The position numbers and the translations under genes were made by a program. Shown here one piece after another: positions 1-10,311 of a stretch of DNA of 63,243 nucleotides; within the stretch, counting starts at the first letter, position 1; every line of letters starts with the position of its first letter. The stretch is from positions 1 to 63,243 of the forward strand of contig CACIYC010000007.1 in NCBI GenBank assembly GCA_902590775.1, given 5' to 3'. A model generated the notes under the pieces. It searched no databases, was not told where the DNA came from, and saw only the letters and a program-made list of their open reading frames with translations. This DNA is from an uncultured Prochlorococcus sp. (lineage in GTDB: Bacteria; Cyanobacteriota; Cyanobacteriia; PCC-6307; Cyanobiaceae).

Positions 1-73
1 CATCGATGGCGTTTTAGTTGGTGGAGCGTCGCTTGATCCAACCGATTTCGCGAGGATTGCAAACTATCAGTAG
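1..73 (+). CDS. tpiA: Triosephosphate isomerase, C-terminal end (partial)
   Basis: Only the last 23 codons lie in the window, read in frame from base 2 to a TAG at 71-73. They contain the family's C-terminal signature VGGASLDP, which forms the phosphate-binding end of the TIM barrel, followed by a short helix. The enzyme interconverts dihydroxyacetone phosphate and glyceraldehyde 3-phosphate in glycolysis and the Calvin cycle. folP follows directly on the same strand and may start inside this tail. The identification is from a short but characteristic stretch, so the upstream part must be read from the neighbouring sequence. Confidence 0.85.
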   Translation, partial: IDGVLVGGASLDPTDFARIANYQ

Positions 74-914
74 TAAAAAAAATCTTTGGCCTAAGGGTTG
101 GAGAACTGAAACTAAAATTATGGGAGTAATTAATATTACTCCTGACTCTTTTAGTGATGGTGGATACTTTATCGAGCCAATAAAAGCTTTAGAGAGAGCC
201 AGAGATTGTATTTTGTCTGGTGCAGATGTTATTGATATAGGGGGGCAGAGTACTCGCCCAGGAGCATTGATTATAGATGCAGATGAGGAAATAAGTAGAG
301 TTATACCTGTCTTAAAGTTATTAAGGAACGAATTCCCAGATGTTTTAATTTCGATTGATACTTTCTATTCGAAAGTAGCAGATAAGTCTTTAGAATTAGG
401 TGCTGATTGGGTAAATGATATTAGTGGTGGCAGACATGATCCAGAAATATTAAATGTTGTCGCTAAGTATAAATCTCCATATGTGCTAACTCATAGTCGA
501 GGCAATAGCATAACAATGAATAATTTTGCAAATTATAATAATGTAGTAAGTGAAGTCTTTAAAGAAATCCTGATTAATATTGAGAAAGCATATTCATATG
601 GAGTTGCTCCACAACAACTAATAATTGATCCAGGTTTGGGGTTTGCAAAAAATGATATTCATAATTTTTGCCTCTTAAATAATCTTAAGGAATTTACGAA
701 AACTGATTATCCAGTACTAGTAGGCCCTTCAAGGAAGAAATTTATAGGAAATGTTTTAAAAGAGCCAGATCCAAAGAAAAGAATATTTGGAACAAATGCA
801 GTTATATGTAAATGTGTTGAGGCTAATGTTGATATTGTAAGAGTTCATGATGTATCAGCTGTACATCAAACTATTAAAATAGCAAGTAAGCTTTGGTTAC
901 GTAAAAAGTTTTAA
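57..914 (+). CDS. folP: Dihydropteroate synthase
   Basis: The protein condenses 6-hydroxymethyl-dihydropterin diphosphate with p-aminobenzoate in cytosolic folate synthesis. Signatures are MGVINITPDSFSDGG near the N-terminus, DIGGQSTRPGA, the NDISGG motif, a DPGLGFAKN stretch and the C-terminal GPSRKKFIG and RVHDV segments, in the usual order for a TIM-barrel DHPS. The frame is open from base 18, but that would overlap most of the tpiA tail. The TTG at 57 keeps the conserved lead-in KNLWPKGW before the core, and the ATG at 120 would cut into it. The true start is therefore uncertain among TTG 57, a start further upstream and ATG 120. It is likely co-transcribed with tpiA. Confidence 0.9.
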   Translation: MQTISSKKNLWPKGWRTETKIMGVINITPDSFSDGGYFIEPIKALERARDCILSGADVIDIGGQSTRPGALIIDADEEISRVIPVLKLLRNEFPDVLISIDTFYSKVADKSLELGADWVNDISGGRHDPEILNVVAKYKSPYVLTHSRGNSITMNNFANYNNVVSEVFKEILINIEKAYSYGVAPQQLIIDPGLGFAKNDIHNFCLLNNLKEFTKTDYPVLVGPSRKKFIGNVLKEPDPKKRIFGTNAVICKCVEANVDIVRVHDVSAVHQTIKIASKLWLRKKF

Positions 915-929
915 AATCTACAAACTACT

Positions 930-3900
930 TTAATCATTATTAACACCTTCAATTTTATCTTCAACTTCTTGATATAACTCTTTTAATTGTTCAATATTTT
1001 CATCTGATGTATCCCAATAACCTCTGCCATTTACTTCTAATAGTGTTCCAACAATTCTACGGAAACTATGAGGATTTAATTCCATTAACCGCTTTCTCAT
1101 TTCAGGATCATTTATAAAAGTTTCATTAGATTCTTCGTATACGAAATTATCAACCTGTCCACTAGTAGCACTCCAACCCAATGTATAATTTAGCCTATTA
1201 GAAACCTCCCTAACGCCTTCATATCCAGAGTTAAGCATCCCTTCATACCATTTAGGGTTAAGCAATTTTGTTCTTGAATCTAAGCGAATAGTTTCACTTA
1301 ATGATCTGACCTGAGCATTGGCTGTAGTTGTATCAGCAATATAGCTATTTGGCTTTTTACCATCTTCTCGTAATTTTGAAATTAAATTTGTAGGATCTGA
1401 ATCAAAGTAATGACTTACATCTGTTAATGAAATTTCTGATGAATCTAAATTCTGAAATGTAACATCAGCTGTTTTCATAACGGATTCAAAGACTTCTCTA
1501 TTTTGATTCATTTCACCAGGATTATCAGCATTAAATGCAAACGTTTTTCTTGATAAATACATCTCTTGAAGTTCATTTTCTTCTTCCCATGTTGAATTCT
1601 CAACTGCTAAATTTACATTTGAACTATAACTACCACTAGAATTAGAAAAAACTCTGCATGAGGCCTCTCTTATAGATACGCCCTGTTTTTTAGCTTCTTC
1701 TAGAGAATGTTTCCTAACGAAGTTGCTTTCTAAAGGTTCGTCAGCTTCAGCTGCCATTTTTACTGCTTGATCAATAAGAGCCATTTGGTTTATAAACAGA
1801 TCTCTAAAAACACCTGAACAATTGACAACAACATCAATTCGTGGTCTTTTTAGTTCGTTTAATGGAATTAGTTCAAGTTTATTTACTCGTCCAACTGAAT
1901 CTGGTTTAGGTTTTACTCCTACAAACCATAAAATTTGAGCCAAAGATTCGCCATAAGTTTTGATATTGTCAGTGCCCCATAAAACACAAGCGATTGTTTC
2001 TGGCCAACCTCCTTCTTCTTCTTTTTGTTTTTCAATGAGTTTATCTACAACAATTTTTGCAGAAGCAACAGCTGCTGCTGTTGGTATTGATTGAGGATCT
2101 AAAGCATGAATGTTTTTCCCACTAGGAAGTACTCCAGGATTTCTTATAGGATCTCCACCTGGACCTGGTAATACATAATCACCATCTAGTGCTTTTAATA
2201 AACTCTCCATTTCCTTGTCAGCACAAATTTGATTAAGGCAAAATCTTAAATAATCAAATAATTTATCTAACTCTTTCACATCTACATTCCTAAAGTTATT
2301 TTTTATACACTTACTAAGCCAAGGTGATGGAAAATTAAAACCCAAGGATTTTAGAAAATCAATAAATCTAGTAAAAAGAGTCTTCTTTAGGGTTACTCTT
2401 CCATCAGAACCAGTTAATGAAAGTACAAGAGCTCTTACTGCTTCTCTGGATGTTTCAGTAATCTTTTTATTTAATTCAACTGAGTCTAAGTCTCCATTAT
2501 TATTACCTTTATATATATCTTCTATTTTTTTATCTATTGCTTCTGCTAGCAGACCAGGAAGAGACCTTAGGCTTTCTTGTTCTCTTTCTAAGGCAGCAAT
2601 ACTGACTAATGTAGCTATTGCCTCTTCAGCCGTAGGAGGCATTCCTATTGTATGTAATCCGCATGGAAGTAAACGACTCTCAATCTCCATTAATTGGCCA
2701 TAAATAGAGCCAACTATTGAGTCCCTTTGTTCTAAATTTAATGATGAAGCATCTTCTTCTGGAAGACTTACGTCTTTATCAAGATTGCATTTTTTTGAAG
2801 TTTCAATTATTGCATTAACAATTTGTATTCCTCTACCACTTTCTCTTAGTTGTTGATAAGAAGCAACAAGTTCGCTTAATTCTTTTAATCCTTTATATAG
2901 ACCGGCATTCTCTGCTGGAGGAGTTAAATAACTGATAGTTGATGCATAACCTCGTCTTTTTGCGATTGTTGCTTCAGATGGATTATTGGCAGCGTAATAA
3001 TAAAGATTTGGTAGCCCACCTATTAATGAGTCTGGATAGCATGTTTCACTCATTCCCATTTGCTTACCAGGCATAAACTCTAATGAACCATGTGTTCCAA
3101 AATGAAGAACTGCATCAGCATTCCAAACTTTTTCTAAATAAGAATAATAAGCAGCAAAACCATGATGAGGACTAGCACTTTTTGAATATAGTAATCTCAT
3201 AGGATCACCTTCATATCCAAAGGTTGGCTGCACTCCTACAAATACATTTCCAAAATGACAACCGTATATTAATAAGTTTTGGCCATCAGTATTAAGTGAT
3301 CCAGGGGGCTTTCCCCAGTTCTCTTCAAGTCTATTTGAGTAAGGTGTTAGTGATTCGTATTCTTTTACGCTCATTTTATGAGCAATTGAAAGCTCAGGAG
3401 ATCCTTCTAGAGCTTCAGGATCAGATATTAACTTTTCCATTAATGATTTAGAATCTTTTGGCAATCCTTCTATCTTGTATCCCTTAGATTTCATTTCTTG
3501 TAAAACCTTATAAATAGAACCAAAAACATTTAAATAAGCAGCAGTTCCAACATTCCCTTTGTCGGGAGGAAAACTAAAAATAGTAATGGCAAGTTTCTTT
3601 TGATTTCTTGGTTTTATCCTTAAAGAAGACCATTTAATAGCTCTTTCAGCTATTGCATCAACTCTGTCTTGAAGTGTATGTGCTTTACCAGTTGCATCAT
3701 CTCGACCAGATAAAACAATGGGTTCAATAGCACCATCTAATTCTGGAATTGCAATTTGTAGAGCAACTTGTACTGGATGAAGTCCAAGATCACTACCCTC
3801 CCATTCTTGTGTAGTTTGAAATACAAGAGGTAAAGCAACCATATATGGTCTATTGAGTTTCTTTAGGGCTTCAATGGCTTTCGGATGATCTTGTCTTGCT

Positions 3901-4943
3901 GGACCACCAACCAATGCAAATCCTGTTAAAGAAACAACTCCATCTACTAAAGGATTTTGTTTATCGAGTGGTTCATAGAAAAATTCATCAACTGGTTTAG
4001 AAAAATCTAAACCTCCACAAAAGACTGGGATTACAGTAGCTCCTCTAAACTCTAATTCTTGAATAACAGCAACATAATGCGCATCATCTCCAGTAACTAT
4101 GTGACTTCTTTGAAGTACAAGACCTATTTTTGGGCCTTTAAATGAGTTTTCATGAAGATCTTTCCGAGAATTAGTCCATTTAATATAATCATTTATATCT
4201 TCAAACATTTTTTTTGCTAATGGATGCCATATTCCTAAGTCAGGAAAAACTTCTGGCTCTTTAATTGAAAAATTTATATCATTTTCTAATTCAATATTTT
4301 CTAAAACATATTTATCAGCTATTAATAAAAAGAAGTTTTTCAGATTCTCCGGAGTTCCACCTAGCCAATATTGAAAACTAAGTATAAAATTTCTCGCATC
4401 TTGGGCTTTCTCAACTGGTAAGTATTTCAATATTGAAGGAAGTGTATTTAATAGTTTTAACATTGAATCCTGAAAACCTGCCCCTCCTGCCTCTTTTCGC
4501 TTCTTCATAAAGTCACCAATAATGCTTTTGCTTTGCCCAAGTTGTGCCATAGAAAATGAGCCAAGCTTATTTAGTCTCATTACTTCAGGCATTGATGGAA
4601 AAACAATTGCTGCTTTTAAATTCTCCCTATGAGGTTGAACAGCCTCTACTAGTTTTTGTGCTAAGTCTTCAATAAAAATAAGTGATCCAATAAAGACATC
4701 AGCTTCTGCAATGTTTGTTTGAAAGTCTGAAAAGTTGTCTTCGTTTCTTAGTTCTTCTATTAAATATCCATTTAGTTCTATCCCAAGATCACTATTTAAT
4801 TTATTTAGGGATAAAGCTGCCTCTGTTAATGCATTTTGATATTGAGGCTCTAAAACTACATAGACTAGCTTCATTATCACTTTATGATTATGTCCTTTAA
4901 CAGGAGATACTCTGCGATTGGCTGAGCGAACCTGTGTAAACAT
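930..4943 (-). CDS. chlH: Magnesium chelatase subunit H
   Basis: This is the large porphyrin-binding subunit of Mg-chelatase, which with ChlD and ChlI inserts Mg2+ into protoporphyrin IX at the first committed step of chlorophyll synthesis. The 1337-residue length is normal for cyanobacterial ChlH. The CobN/Mg-chelatase family core is clear: [14 protein letters not shown] near residue 620, then a QMGMS segment, a [12 protein letters not shown] helix and the C-terminal DNFVYEESN and ELNPHSFRR stretches. An AGAGGAAAG ribosome-binding sequence lies just before the ATG at 4943, which supports this start. The gene converges on folP with a 15-bp gap and diverges from dapB. A distant paralogue, cobN, lies about 50 kb away in this window. 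Confidence 0.97.
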   Translation of the reverse strand: MFTQVRSANRRVSPVKGHNHKVIMKLVYVVLEPQYQNALTEAALSLNKLNSDLGIELNGYLIEELRNEDNFSDFQTNIAEADVFIGSLIFIEDLAQKLVEAVQPHRENLKAAIVFPSMPEVMRLNKLGSFSMAQLGQSKSIIGDFMKKRKEAGGAGFQDSMLKLLNTLPSILKYLPVEKAQDARNFILSFQYWLGGTPENLKNFFLLIADKYVLENIELENDINFSIKEPEVFPDLGIWHPLAKKMFEDINDYIKWTNSRKDLHENSFKGPKIGLVLQRSHIVTGDDAHYVAVIQELEFRGATVIPVFCGGLDFSKPVDEFFYEPLDKQNPLVDGVVSLTGFALVGGPARQDHPKAIEALKKLNRPYMVALPLVFQTTQEWEGSDLGLHPVQVALQIAIPELDGAIEPIVLSGRDDATGKAHTLQDRVDAIAERAIKWSSLRIKPRNQKKLAITIFSFPPDKGNVGTAAYLNVFGSIYKVLQEMKSKGYKIEGLPKDSKSLMEKLISDPEALEGSPELSIAHKMSVKEYESLTPYSNRLEENWGKPPGSLNTDGQNLLIYGCHFGNVFVGVQPTFGYEGDPMRLLYSKSASPHHGFAAYYSYLEKVWNADAVLHFGTHGSLEFMPGKQMGMSETCYPDSLIGGLPNLYYYAANNPSEATIAKRRGYASTISYLTPPAENAGLYKGLKELSELVASYQQLRESGRGIQIVNAIIETSKKCNLDKDVSLPEEDASSLNLEQRDSIVGSIYGQLMEIESRLLPCGLHTIGMPPTAEEAIATLVSIAALEREQESLRSLPGLLAEAIDKKIEDIYKGNNNGDLDSVELNKKITETSREAVRALVLSLTGSDGRVTLKKTLFTRFIDFLKSLGFNFPSPWLSKCIKNNFRNVDVKELDKLFDYLRFCLNQICADKEMESLLKALDGDYVLPGPGGDPIRNPGVLPSGKNIHALDPQSIPTAAAVASAKIVVDKLIEKQKEEEGGWPETIACVLWGTDNIKTYGESLAQILWFVGVKPKPDSVGRVNKLELIPLNELKRPRIDVVVNCSGVFRDLFINQMALIDQAVKMAAEADEPLESNFVRKHSLEEAKKQGVSIREASCRVFSNSSGSYSSNVNLAVENSTWEEENELQEMYLSRKTFAFNADNPGEMNQNREVFESVMKTADVTFQNLDSSEISLTDVSHYFDSDPTNLISKLREDGKKPNSYIADTTTANAQVRSLSETIRLDSRTKLLNPKWYEGMLNSGYEGVREVSNRLNYTLGWSATSGQVDNFVYEESNETFINDPEMRKRLMELNPHSFRRIVGTLLEVNGRGYWDTSDENIEQLKELYQEVEDKIEGVNND

Positions 4944-5069
4944 CTTTCCTCTCTTTGCTAGGTATTAACAACCAACCTACTTTTATAAGGCGCATTACTG
5001 TGATTTTTGGCATATGGCTGTTACATCTGATTTTATGAGTACATATGATTTGGCAAACGCTTTTTTTTA

Positions 5070-5921
5070 ATGACTTCTAATTCCTTTAATAAAATACCTG
5101 TTCTTGTTGCTGGAGCTCTTGGGAAAATGGGCTCAGAAGTTATTAAAACTATTGATCTCTCAAAGGAGTTTGAGTTGGTAGGAGCTATAGATAATTCACC
5201 AGATAAGGAAGGAGAAGATATTGGACTTGCATTAGGATTGAATCAGCTGGATATAGCAATCACTGCTGATTTAGAGGGATCATTATGCGCTGCAAGCCAA
5301 CTATCAAGAAATTCTAGAGAAGATAATAGGGCTGTTTTAATTGATTTTACTCATCCTAAAGTTGTTTATGAACATACAAGAGCATCTATTGCTTATGGAA
5401 TTCATCCTGTTATCGGGACAACTGGTTTGACATCGGATCAATTACATGAATTAAGAGATTTTGCAGATAAGGCATCTATCGGGGGAGCTGTAATACCAAA
5501 CTTTTCTGTTGGTATGGTGCTTCTACAGCAAGCAGTTTCTGCTGCAGCTAATTTTTATGATTATGCTGAATTAACAGAATCACATCACAATCAAAAAGCC
5601 GATGCTCCAAGTGGAACATGTATAAAGACAGCAGAATTGTTAGAAGAAATTGGTAAGCCTTTTAATCAATTAGAAGTAGATGAAAGGGAATCATTAAGAG
5701 GATGCAGAGGTGGTTTAAGGGAAAGTGGTTTACGTATCCATTCGATTAGATTGCCAGGTATAGTTGCACATCAGCAAGTTATGTTTGGTTCCCCTGGTGA
5801 AACCTATTTGCTAAGCCATAATACTATAGATAGATCAGCTTACATGCCTGGTGTTTTGCTCACTCTTAGAAGAGTTAGGCAATTAAAAACACTTGTATAT
5901 GGTTTAGAGAAACTGCTCTAA
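5070..5921 (+). CDS. dapB: 4-hydroxy-tetrahydrodipicolinate reductase
   Basis: The enzyme carries out the NAD(P)H-dependent reduction of the dapA product on the route to diaminopimelate and lysine. The N-terminal Rossmann loop reads [12 protein letters not shown] (about residues 13-24). The core has [20 protein letters not shown] and the [14 protein letters not shown] segment (about 169-182) that carries the catalytic histidine pair and lysine. The 283-residue length is typical of cyanobacterial DapB, slightly longer than the E. coli enzyme. It diverges from chlH over a 126-bp spacer and is followed by a membrane-protein gene on the same strand. dapF, a later enzyme of the same pathway, is also in this window. 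Confidence 0.97.
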   Translation: MTSNSFNKIPVLVAGALGKMGSEVIKTIDLSKEFELVGAIDNSPDKEGEDIGLALGLNQLDIAITADLEGSLCAASQLSRNSREDNRAVLIDFTHPKVVYEHTRASIAYGIHPVIGTTGLTSDQLHELRDFADKASIGGAVIPNFSVGMVLLQQAVSAAANFYDYAELTESHHNQKADAPSGTCIKTAELLEEIGKPFNQLEVDERESLRGCRGGLRESGLRIHSIRLPGIVAHQQVMFGSPGETYLLSHNTIDRSAYMPGVLLTLRRVRQLKTLVYGLEKLL

Positions 5922-5941
5922 ATTGTTTGTTTTCATTTAGA

Positions 5942-6589
5942 ATGTTAATTCCATTAAGGCCATTTGAACTGCAAAAACTTATACCATCTGTTGCAACTAG
6001 TGATCAATTTAGAGCTGCCTTAGGAAATCCAAGAAAAATTTTGCAACGAATAATAATATCTTCTATAGGAGGTGTTTTAACTTTATTAATAAGCCAAAGT
6101 CAAGTCTCAAGTCAGTTTTATTCTTTATGGCTGATCTTAGGAGTTGTATTTTTATTATATATTTTATGGGGACCTATCTTAGAAGCAAGTAGAAGAAATA
6201 CAAAATTGAAGGCCTATACATTTACAGCTTTATTTGATGGAGAGATTATTGATATTTATACACAAGAAAAAGTTGAAAATAGTTATGAACAAGCAAGTAA
6301 GATTGGTGAACTAGAGTTGATTGAAAAAAAAAGAACTTGGCTAACTCTTGAATTAGGAGATGAAGATGGTTATCTTTCTCGAGTAGACTTTCCTTTAGAA
6401 AATAAACATGAATTTATTAATAAAGGAGACTTAGTTAGGTGTTTAGTATTTAGTAATAATCGAGACTTCTCTTCTATTTTAAATATAAGTGACGTCTGGT
6501 TGCCAAATAAAAAACTTTGGGTTGGAGAATACCCTTTTTTACTAAGGCCTGCCTTTGAGGAATTATGCTATCTAAGGTTAAATAAATAA
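5942..6589 (+). CDS. Conserved cyanobacterial membrane-anchored protein, function unknown
   Basis: The frame is open from a TTG at 5927, but the ATG at 5942 gives the more natural N-terminus MLIPLRPFELQKLIP. The protein is about 215 residues. Two hydrophobic stretches, around residues 43-58 and 66-83, form a probable membrane hairpin. A soluble C-terminal half of about 125 residues is rich in charged beta-like segments such as WLTLELGDEDGYLSRVDFP. It begins about 20 bp after dapB and is probably in the same transcript. I recognise it as a conserved type in picocyanobacteria but know no function, and no catalytic motif is visible. Confidence 0.7.
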   Translation: MLIPLRPFELQKLIPSVATSDQFRAALGNPRKILQRIIISSIGGVLTLLISQSQVSSQFYSLWLILGVVFLLYILWGPILEASRRNTKLKAYTFTALFDGEIIDIYTQEKVENSYEQASKIGELELIEKKRTWLTLELGDEDGYLSRVDFPLENKHEFINKGDLVRCLVFSNNRDFSSILNISDVWLPNKKLWVGEYPFLLRPAFEELCYLRLNK

Positions 6590-6624
6590 TTTATAAATAT
6601 AGTTTACTTATTATTTATTAAAAA

Positions 6625-7767
6625 ATGACTAAAAAATCAAGAATTAATATAAAAATAATAGGCTTAGGTATCACTGGTGCTTTAACAGCACTTTCACTAT
6701 CAAAATATAATGTCAAAGTATCAATATCAGATAGAAAGTCTATCGAGGAGTTATTAGATAGAGATAGAGTATATGCTATCAATCATTCATCCAGAAGAAT
6801 TTTTAAGAAGCTAAATATTTGGGATGATTTATCCAGTCAATTTATGGCCTTTAATTCATTATTAATACAAGATTATTTAATTGAAGAAAATCTCCTTCTT
6901 ACAAAAAAAGATCATTTAAGCCAGAATATTTCTTCAGATGCTATAGGTTGGACAATTGAACATAGCATTTTACTTAATCACGTTATAGATAAACTTTTAT
7001 TAAAAGATAATGTTGATGTTGAATTAAATTCAATATCAACTGATAATAATTATTATGATCTCTATATAGGTGCTGATGGTATACTTTCGAATACTAGAAG
7101 AAAATTAAGTAGTCGAAATTTCAACTATAAATATAACCAATCATGTATTACATTTAAAGCCTTATTAAGAGTACCTTATGAAGACCGTGCATATGAAATA
7201 TTAAGACCTGAAGGACCTATGGCTTTACTCCCAATGGGAGGTAATCTTTTTCAAGTAGTTTTAAGTTATCCTAAAATCAAATGTAAAGAAATAGAGGATT
7301 TATCATATTCTGAATTTTTAGATAGGATTTCTACATTATTACCTTATGGATTGGAAATTGATGCTCTAGTTAATCATCCTCAGACTTTTCCAGTTATGTT
7401 ATCGATGTCTAGTAAATTATTTTCTAGAAATACATTTATAATAGGAGAGTCAGCACATTCTTTTCATCCCGTAGGTGGTCAAGGTTTAAATCTTTGCTTA
7501 AGAGATATTAATGATTTAACAGTTATTATTAATGACTTAAATTCTTCTAAAATAAATCCTTATACATTACTTAAATATAATGCCTATAGATTTACAGATA
7601 CCCTCATTATAGCATTTATGACACATAGTCTTATTATTACTTTCTCTAATAAAATTTATATAATGCGAATAATTCGCTATTTGCTTTTTTTTATTCTAAA
7701 ATCAAGTCCTCTTGTTAGAAGATTAATTCTTGCCATAATGACAAATGGTATCTATATGAAAGGATAG
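6625..7767 (+). CDS. UbiH/VisC-type FAD-dependent hydroxylase
   Basis: This is an aromatic-ring hydroxylase of the UbiH/UbiF/VisC flavin family. The N-terminal FAD-binding loop is IIGLGITGALTALSL with glycines at residues 13, 15 and 18. A mid-protein YIGADGILSNTRRKL matches the family's DG motif. Near residue 272, FIIGESAHSFHPVGGQGLN corresponds to the second FAD motif, which normally reads GDAAH, so the ribose-contacting Asp is Glu here. At 380 residues it is slightly short for the family. The C-terminus is hydrophobic (about residues 330-370), suggesting membrane association. The substrate cannot be read from the sequence; a quinone precursor is the inference from the family. Confidence 0.85.
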   Translation: MTKKSRINIKIIGLGITGALTALSLSKYNVKVSISDRKSIEELLDRDRVYAINHSSRRIFKKLNIWDDLSSQFMAFNSLLIQDYLIEENLLLTKKDHLSQNISSDAIGWTIEHSILLNHVIDKLLLKDNVDVELNSISTDNNYYDLYIGADGILSNTRRKLSSRNFNYKYNQSCITFKALLRVPYEDRAYEILRPEGPMALLPMGGNLFQVVLSYPKIKCKEIEDLSYSEFLDRISTLLPYGLEIDALVNHPQTFPVMLSMSSKLFSRNTFIIGESAHSFHPVGGQGLNLCLRDINDLTVIINDLNSSKINPYTLLKYNAYRFTDTLIIAFMTHSLIITFSNKIYIMRIIRYLLFFILKSSPLVRRLILAIMTNGIYMKG

Positions 7768-7795
7768 AATCTTTTCTTTATGCTATATTAAAATT

Positions 7796-8008
7796 ATGAT
7801 TTTTACCAGTCATAGGGAATTAAAGCCTTCAAAAGAACTATATACATTCTTGAGAAATGAATTTTCTCTATCTGATAATGCAATAAAACTAGGCATTAAA
7901 CAAAGTCAGTCAGAGTCTGCACCTGTTTCTATAATCCTATGGAATCTAGGGCTTATAAACATTGATCAATATGAAAAATTGTTAGATTGGTTAAACGATA
8001 ATTACTAA
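7796..8008 (+). CDS. DUF2949 family small protein
   Basis: This 70-residue protein resembles the cyanobacterial DUF2949 family. It has an N-terminal helix (LRNEFSLSDNAIKLGIKQS), a middle APVSIILWNLGLI segment and a C-terminal QYEKLLDWL helix. It looks like a small soluble helical protein and carries no catalytic motif. It starts about 28 bp after the UbiH-like gene on the same strand, so co-transcription is likely. Function is unknown. The family assignment is from recognition of the overall pattern. Confidence 0.7.
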   Translation: MIFTSHRELKPSKELYTFLRNEFSLSDNAIKLGIKQSQSESAPVSIILWNLGLINIDQYEKLLDWLNDNY

Positions 8009-8169
8009 TTTTTACTATTGAACTATATCTTTTATGATGTTACGAGTATATTTCCCAAATAATTCCTTACATAGTCTTAGATTATCATTGATTTATAATA
8101 TTTCTTTATTTGTCTTATCATTAAAGAAACTATCTATTTTCAAAAGATCTATTTTATGAACATAAACTT

Positions 8170-8784
8170 ATGTATAACAAGGACAATTCATTAACTTCTA
8201 ATTCTAAAGGTGTATCACAATATAAATACTCTTTAACAGAGTTTTGTGGTATACAAACCTCTAAGGGACGAAGGGCAATAGAAAAACTTGATCTGCTTTT
8301 ACTTACGATCGAAGCACTAGATATAAATGCTCCTATATCTTTAACTTCCATTTCTAGAAGTCTTGAGCTAGATCATATATTTCCTAATCATGTTGAAATT
8401 TGGAAATCTCGTTGTCATAATCCTATGAGAAAATCTAGTAGGAATGCACCTATTAACAGAGAATCTTTTGATGCATTACTATTCTTATTGTCTACGATGT
8501 CGCAACGTTTTTATCCACAGATCAGACAATTATTATCTTCAAAAGATTCTAAAACTCTTTATGAAAAAAGATGGTCAGAATTTTGTTATAGATTTGATGA
8601 TTTAATTTCAGAAAGAATGAATATTCGACGAGGAGCAGTAAAAAAATATTTGACTCGCTCTAAGCAATCTAGAATATTCTATAAAAATCTTTTATTTGTT
8701 TTAGCATTATCGTCTGGGAAAGAAGGCTTGTCTCGTTTGAGGGCAAGTATATTTGAACCATTACCCAATTCTTCATTCAAATGA
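8170..8784 (+). CDS. DUF3038 family protein
   Basis: This 204-residue soluble protein matches the cyanobacterial DUF3038 family. Characteristic parts are LDLLLLTIEALDINAP (about residues 41-56), an ELDHIFPNHVEIWKSR segment with WKSRCHNPMR, and the C-terminal KNLLFVLALSSGKEGLSRL. It is helical and basic, with no known function. Its stop overlaps the start of the next gene by 4 bp (ATGA), a typical translational coupling. The pairing with a DUF4335 protein is itself characteristic of cyanobacteria and strengthens both calls. Confidence 0.8.
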   Translation: MYNKDNSLTSNSKGVSQYKYSLTEFCGIQTSKGRRAIEKLDLLLLTIEALDINAPISLTSISRSLELDHIFPNHVEIWKSRCHNPMRKSSRNAPINRESFDALLFLLSTMSQRFYPQIRQLLSSKDSKTLYEKRWSEFCYRFDDLISERMNIRRGAVKKYLTRSKQSRIFYKNLLFVLALSSGKEGLSRLRASIFEPLPNSSFK

Positions 8785-9386
8785 AAATAAATAATTCTTA
8801 TACTGAAGGTATAGCGAAATTAGAAGTTAATGGCTTGCCTGACCATTCTTTAGGGCATGACACAAATACCATTGGTATTATTCTAAATTGGCGTTGCACC
8901 TTAGTTGGCCATAGCATATTAGAAGGTAAGAAAGAACATCTTAGTAACCTAATTTATGCAATAAACTTATATTCTAGATATTGTATAACTGGAAATCATT
9001 CAAATGTTTCAGATAAAACTAATTCTGTTTTTATATCTAAACATAAAGATGGTCATGAGCTCACTTTTATTAGTAGCAAGAAGGAAATAGAGCCACTTTC
9101 AATCATCTTAGATGATGCAGAAATCTCAGATTTTATTTTGTGTATTGATCAATTTGTTGTTGATAAAAGGGTTAAAATTGAATGGATTATTCATGATAAG
9201 ATAAAATTCTCTTCTAAAAGAAAAATCATTGGGAAGAAAATAAAAATTAACTTAATTAATCTTTTTACGGCATTTGCCCTTATTTTAGGATTTTCTTTAA
9301 TTTACATGAAAATACCAATGCCTATTTTAGAAGAAACACAGGAAGAACAAAAACCATTCTCTCAAAGGACTTCAAGTAATAACTAG
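8781..9386 (+). CDS. DUF4335 family protein with C-terminal membrane anchor
   Basis: This is a 201-residue protein translationally coupled to the DUF3038 gene by an ATGA overlap. The N-terminal part contains LEVNGLPDHSLGHD followed by an ILNWRCTLVGHSILEGKKEHL segment typical of DUF4335. A single hydrophobic stretch near residues 163-178 (LINLFTAFALILGFSLIYM) anchors the C-terminal end, followed by a polar tail. Function is unknown. The coupling suggests that the soluble DUF3038 protein and this membrane-anchored partner act together; that is inference. Confidence 0.75.
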   Translation: MKINNSYTEGIAKLEVNGLPDHSLGHDTNTIGIILNWRCTLVGHSILEGKKEHLSNLIYAINLYSRYCITGNHSNVSDKTNSVFISKHKDGHELTFISSKKEIEPLSIILDDAEISDFILCIDQFVVDKRVKIEWIIHDKIKFSSKRKIIGKKIKINLINLFTAFALILGFSLIYMKIPMPILEETQEEQKPFSQRTSSNN

Positions 9387-9447
9387 ACAAAGTCCAAGGT
9401 AAATCTCATCAAGACAAACTGAGAAAATTTAATATAATTAAAATATT

Positions 9448-9804
9448 ATGAGCATAACAAATTCCACTAAAAGAAGAAAAAAGAAAAGTTTTATATTTAG
9501 AGGTAAGTCTTCTAGATCTAAGGCCAGACAATTAACGCAGGCAATTTTAATGCTAACGATAGGCATAAATCTAATTTTCTTTCTAAATACACTTCCTTCT
9601 GATTTTATTGTTATTCGTCTTTCCAAGGATATATGGATTAATTTGTATAAAAGCATACTAGAGTCTTTAGCCTACATTGGAGGTATTGGAGTAGCATTGA
9701 TAGTTATAAGCCTTTTGATTATAAGCCTAGTACTTATTATTGGAGGAATTATTAGATTATTTGTTTTTTATACTAAGAAAAGTAAATCATCAAATATAAG
9801 ATAA
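9448..9804 (+). CDS. Small basic membrane protein, unknown
   Basis: This 118-residue protein begins with a very basic stretch (TKRRKKKSFIFRGKSSRSKAR). Hydrophobic segments follow around residues 31-49 and 75-107, so one or two membrane passes are likely, and the C-terminus is basic. I do not recognise the family. It opens the zone of small genes that runs to petN. A frame on the opposite strand over the same bases is its shadow. Confidence 0.6.
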   Translation: MSITNSTKRRKKKSFIFRGKSSRSKARQLTQAILMLTIGINLIFFLNTLPSDFIVIRLSKDIWINLYKSILESLAYIGGIGVALIVISLLIISLVLIIGGIIRLFVFYTKKSKSSNIR

Positions 9805-9842
9805 ATTCTATAATTATTTCTGTTATATTTTTTGCTATATAA

Positions 9843-10244
9843 ATGAACTATATAAAATTAGATTATAGATTTTCATATACTATTATGTTAATTGCATTTA
9901 TTCTTGTCTTTATAAGAATTATAGATTCATATATCAATAATTCGTACCTCTGGATAGTAATAGGAATTTCATTTATTATATTTATTTTGTCTACCTATTC
10001 TAGTGATAGTCATTTGAAAAATTTTCTATCAAAACTAAGACTAAATAAGTATTTAACATATATAGGTATTACTTCAGTATCATTATTATTTTATGTCTGT
10101 TCTTTAGTTTCATTAACACGACTAATATTACTCTTACCTGCAGATCTTCATTATTTTATATTTTTTCCGGCATTTATATGCAGTGTATTGATTTCTGGTT
10201 CTGTTCTTGGTGTTTCTCTTAAAATCTTTTCATCTATTAGGTAG
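9843..10244 (+). CDS. Small integral membrane protein, unknown
   Basis: This 133-residue, strongly hydrophobic protein has about four predicted membrane segments, near residues 11-27, 35-50, 73-95 and 102-126. Short charged loops separate them (for example HLKNFLSKLRLNKY). No catalytic or metal-binding motif is visible and I do not recognise it. It starts 38 bp after the preceding small membrane protein on the same strand, so the two may be co-transcribed. Confidence 0.55.
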   Translation: MNYIKLDYRFSYTIMLIAFILVFIRIIDSYINNSYLWIVIGISFIIFILSTYSSDSHLKNFLSKLRLNKYLTYIGITSVSLLFYVCSLVSLTRLILLLPADLHYFIFFPAFICSVLISGSVLGVSLKIFSSIR

Positions 10245-10311
10245 AATATAATTTATATGTTCTATTTCTAATATTTGATATAATATAGAAATATAATAAA
10301 TACTACTGATT

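Noticed and set aside
18-56. The longest possible start of folP at the TTG at 18
   Set aside because: It would add residues that overlap most of the tpiA tail and have no counterpart in the family; a later start fits better.
8034-8159. A 41-codon frame between the DUF2949 and DUF3038 genes
   Set aside because: It is leucine/serine-rich with no clear start context, and the gap between the two genes is a normal intergenic size; not convincing as a gene.
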